Shown here piece by piece: positions 62,726 to 64,000 of a stretch of 64,000 bases of DNA; within the stretch, counting starts at the first letter, position 1; each line of letters opens with the position of its first letter. The notes beneath the pieces were generated by a model. It was not told where the DNA came from. It saw only the letters and a program-made list of their open reading frames with translations, and ran no database searches. Where the stretch lies: contig JAUYPV010000005.1 in NCBI GenBank assembly GCA_030697555.1, positions 1 through 64,000 on the forward strand, in the 5' to 3' direction. A program made the translations under genes and the position numbers. The stretch is from Hyphomonadaceae bacterium. GTDB taxonomy: Bacteria; Pseudomonadota; Alphaproteobacteria; Caulobacterales; Hyphomonadaceae.

Positions 62726-63301
62726 CACCATCGTCGCGATGTGGTCGACGCGTCTTTCCAGTTCGTCGACATCGTCGGTTTCGCCCTGGCGAAGCGTGGC
62801 TTCCGCGATGATCGAGAAATCGCGTTCCATCCTTTCGTCTTCCCGGGATTTCACGGCCCGTGGACCGCTCTTGGCAAGACCTTCCAATGAGAGTGAGGGC
62901 GACATCCATTGCGGCATGACGCTGGCGCTAAACCATGCGCCGATCCGGACACCGACGTAGAGGATCATTGCCTGGCTGATGCTGCACCCGCCGTCCCGGC
63001 AGGCCTGGTAGAACATCTTGTCGGCCGCCCGGCGTTGTTGCGCGTTGGCCCCGATGCAGGCGACGTCATGGACGATCGAGGCGCGGCGATAGTCACCGCT
63101 GTAGGGCGAGCCGACCAGCGACCACAAGGCGCGCGGAATGGTGGCGCCATCGACGACCGTGCCCTGGGGCGCATTCCACGCGACACCCTTCCAGTCGCGA
63201 TAGGAGAAGCCCTTGAGCAGCTCCATGTTGCGGTCTGCAATGTTGGGCTGGGTCAGCCATTTGGTTTCCGGCTGCCCTGAAAAGTTCGCCTCGTTCGCCA
63301 T
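62693..63301 (-). CDS. DUF1353 family protein
   Basis: 202 aa. The family motif VVDGATIPRALWSLVGSPYS followed by YRRASIVHDVACIGANAQQR and RAADKMFYQACRDGGCSISQ is typical of DUF1353, often found in phage or mobile elements. The C-terminal ~70 residues are polar, with a coil-like DDVDELERRVDHIATMV. No phage genes are nearby. Function unknown. Confidence 0.85.
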   Translation of the reverse strand: MANEANFSGQPETKWLTQPNIADRNMELLKGFSYRDWKGVAWNAPQGTVVDGATIPRALWSLVGSPYSGDYRRASIVHDVACIGANAQQRRAADKMFYQACRDGGCSISQAMILYVGVRIGAWFSASVMPQWMSPSLSLEGLAKSGPRAVKSREDERMERDFSIIAEATLRQGETDDVDELERRVDHIATMVSGVANLSALA

Positions 63302-63508
63302 GTCATCCCCCGATCTCTGCCCGGCTCATTCTGGCCTTTCATGCCAGTCCGAGCGAGCCGGGCTAACCCCTGCTTCGCCCGCGTGGTCGGGAGATCGACC
63401 GTCCAGCCCATCGCCCGGGGAAAGCATGATCCTGCCTCCGCCCTGCCCAAAAAGGGTGCGGATGCCCTGCCGCTTGACGTGAGGCTCAAGCCGAAGGATA
63501 GAACAATC

Positions 63509-63580
63509 ATGCGCAAACAGGGTCTCACCCTTCGCCTTTCCCTGACGGGGCTGCTTAGCAGCCCCTGGGCGCGTTCGTGA
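63509..63580 (+). CDS. leuA leader peptide
   Basis: 23 codons from ATG 63509 to TGA 63578-63580. Seven residues are Leu, in [14 protein letters not shown], with CTC, CTT, CTT, CTG, CTG, CTT codons. It lies in the otherwise gene-free 355-base region before leuA, 76 bases from its start, as expected for leucine-dependent attenuation. Confidence 0.8.
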   Translation: MRKQGLTLRLSLTGLLSSPWARS

Positions 63581-63651
63581 TCCGGGCTTAGTCCGCGGGT
63601 CGCGCGTCCAGGGGTCCCAAGCACCCTCCGACAAAGCCCTGACAGGACGCC
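63566..63651 (+). promoter_or_regulatory. leuA leader RNA with alternative pairings
   Basis: CCCCTGG (in the last leader codons, ~63562-63568) can pair with CCAGGGG (~63607-63613), and GCGTCC (~63604) with GGACGC (~63645) next to the leuA ribosome site. No T tract is present, so the switch may act on translation or on a Rho-type signal instead of an intrinsic terminator. Confidence 0.5.
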
Positions 63652-63656
63652 CCCCA

Positions 63657-64000
63657 ATGACCGCCCCCACACCGAGCACCTCCGACAAAGCCGCTTCGGC
63701 TAAAGAGAGGGTCTTGATCTTTGACACCACCATGCGCGACGGCGAGCAGTCGCCCGGCGCCTCGATGACCATCCGCGAAAAGCTGGAACTCGCCGAACTC
63801 CTCCAGGAGATGAAAGTCGACATCTGCGAGGCCGGCTTCGCCGCGTCTTCCGAAGGCGACTTCCAGTGCGTCAGCCAGATCGCCGAACTGGCCAGGGACA
63901 TGGTCATCTGTTCGCTGGCCCGCTCGACGCTCACCGATATCGACCGGGCAGGGGAAGCGGTGCGCAAGGCGAAGCAGCCGCGCATTCACACCTTCATCTC
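63657..64000 (+). CDS. leuA: 2-isopropylmalate synthase, 5' part
   Basis: First committed step of leucine synthesis. The first 114 codons are in the window, starting at ATG 63657. [21 protein letters not shown] (HMGL-like signature with the metal Asp), [20 protein letters not shown] and [14 protein letters not shown] identify it; the FAASSEGDF motif is of the LeuA and not the citramalate type. Leu-rich leader upstream supports this. Confidence 0.95.
   Translation, partial: MTAPTPSTSDKAASAKERVLIFDTTMRDGEQSPGASMTIREKLELAELLQEMKVDICEAGFAASSEGDFQCVSQIAELARDMVICSLARSTLTDIDRAGEAVRKAKQPRIHTFI

Overview
This window is a gene-dense, high-GC chromosomal segment of an alphaproteobacterium. The evidence is direct: a circularly permuted two-piece tmRNA gene with tag ANDNFAQDQALAA (minus strand, 30325-29995), an alpha-type SspB adaptor, EI-Ntr (ptsP), a DMAPP/IPP-type isoprenoid gene (ispG), ubiquinone genes (ubiG, coq7), an H+-pyrophosphatase, and outer-membrane TonB-dependent uptake. 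The mix looks like a free-living aerobic chemoheterotroph of the Caulobacterales/Hyphomonadaceae-Parvularculaceae kind; I cannot name a genus. No phage, transposase, integrase or CRISPR array was seen.

Layout. 1-12.2 kb is core housekeeping: 3' end of ligA, DUF924, ubiG, lysC, ptsP, a RodZ-like gene, ispG, a CE15-like secreted esterase, coq7-dsbB and a YqaA-type membrane protein. 12.5-19.7 kb has tRNA-Leu(CAA), small envelope proteins (MliC-like, Mpo1-like, RcnB-repeat, lipoprotein, extensin-like), an amine oxidase, an esterase and a TetR regulator. 19.8-25.7 kb holds a TDG/MUG glycosylase overlapping a heme N-demethylase (DUF3445), a thioesterase overlapping sspB, a PLP gamma-family enzyme and a P450. 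25.7-33.5 kb is accessory: a TonB receptor divergent from a MarR regulator, OsmC, VOC proteins, tmRNA, aquaporin, and an HxlR/carboxymuconolactone-decarboxylase divergent pair. 34-37.9 kb carries thyA, a queuosine-precursor-type transporter, folA and an SMP-30 lactonase. 38.2-42 kb carries a DegP-type protease, serB and miaA.

43.3-49.8 kb is an attenuation-controlled branched-chain amino-acid operon: leader peptide with an ILVLVI run, terminator, ilvB, two guest genes, ilvN, two more guests, then ilvC and a strong terminator. 49.8-57.7 kb has a methyltransferase, GNAT, rhomboid, DUF3617, an OMP, an EamA transporter, hppA and a lipoprotein GDPD. 57.8-63.3 kb has an FdhF/YdeP-type molybdoenzyme, an AraC regulator, a single-domain response regulator, a TVP38 protein, a TfoX-C protein and DUF1353. 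The window ends in the first third of leuA, preceded by a Leu-rich leader peptide, so two independent amino-acid attenuators (Ile/Val/Leu and Leu) are visible.

The most interesting items are: (1) a Zn-ribbon plus nucleoside-deoxyribosyltransferase/TIR-like protein of lower GC, translationally coupled to ilvN, with a Tdi1-type immunity-like protein and an anchored protein also inserted in the ilv operon; (2) a GSU2403-type nucleotidyltransferase fused to DUF1488 whose start codon abuts two tandem identical-arm hairpins; (3) a small secreted-protein gene frameshifted by one exact 8-bp duplication; (4) a 26-codon ORF with an extended anti-16S Shine-Dalgarno; (5) a sharply bounded rare-codon patch inside ptsP.
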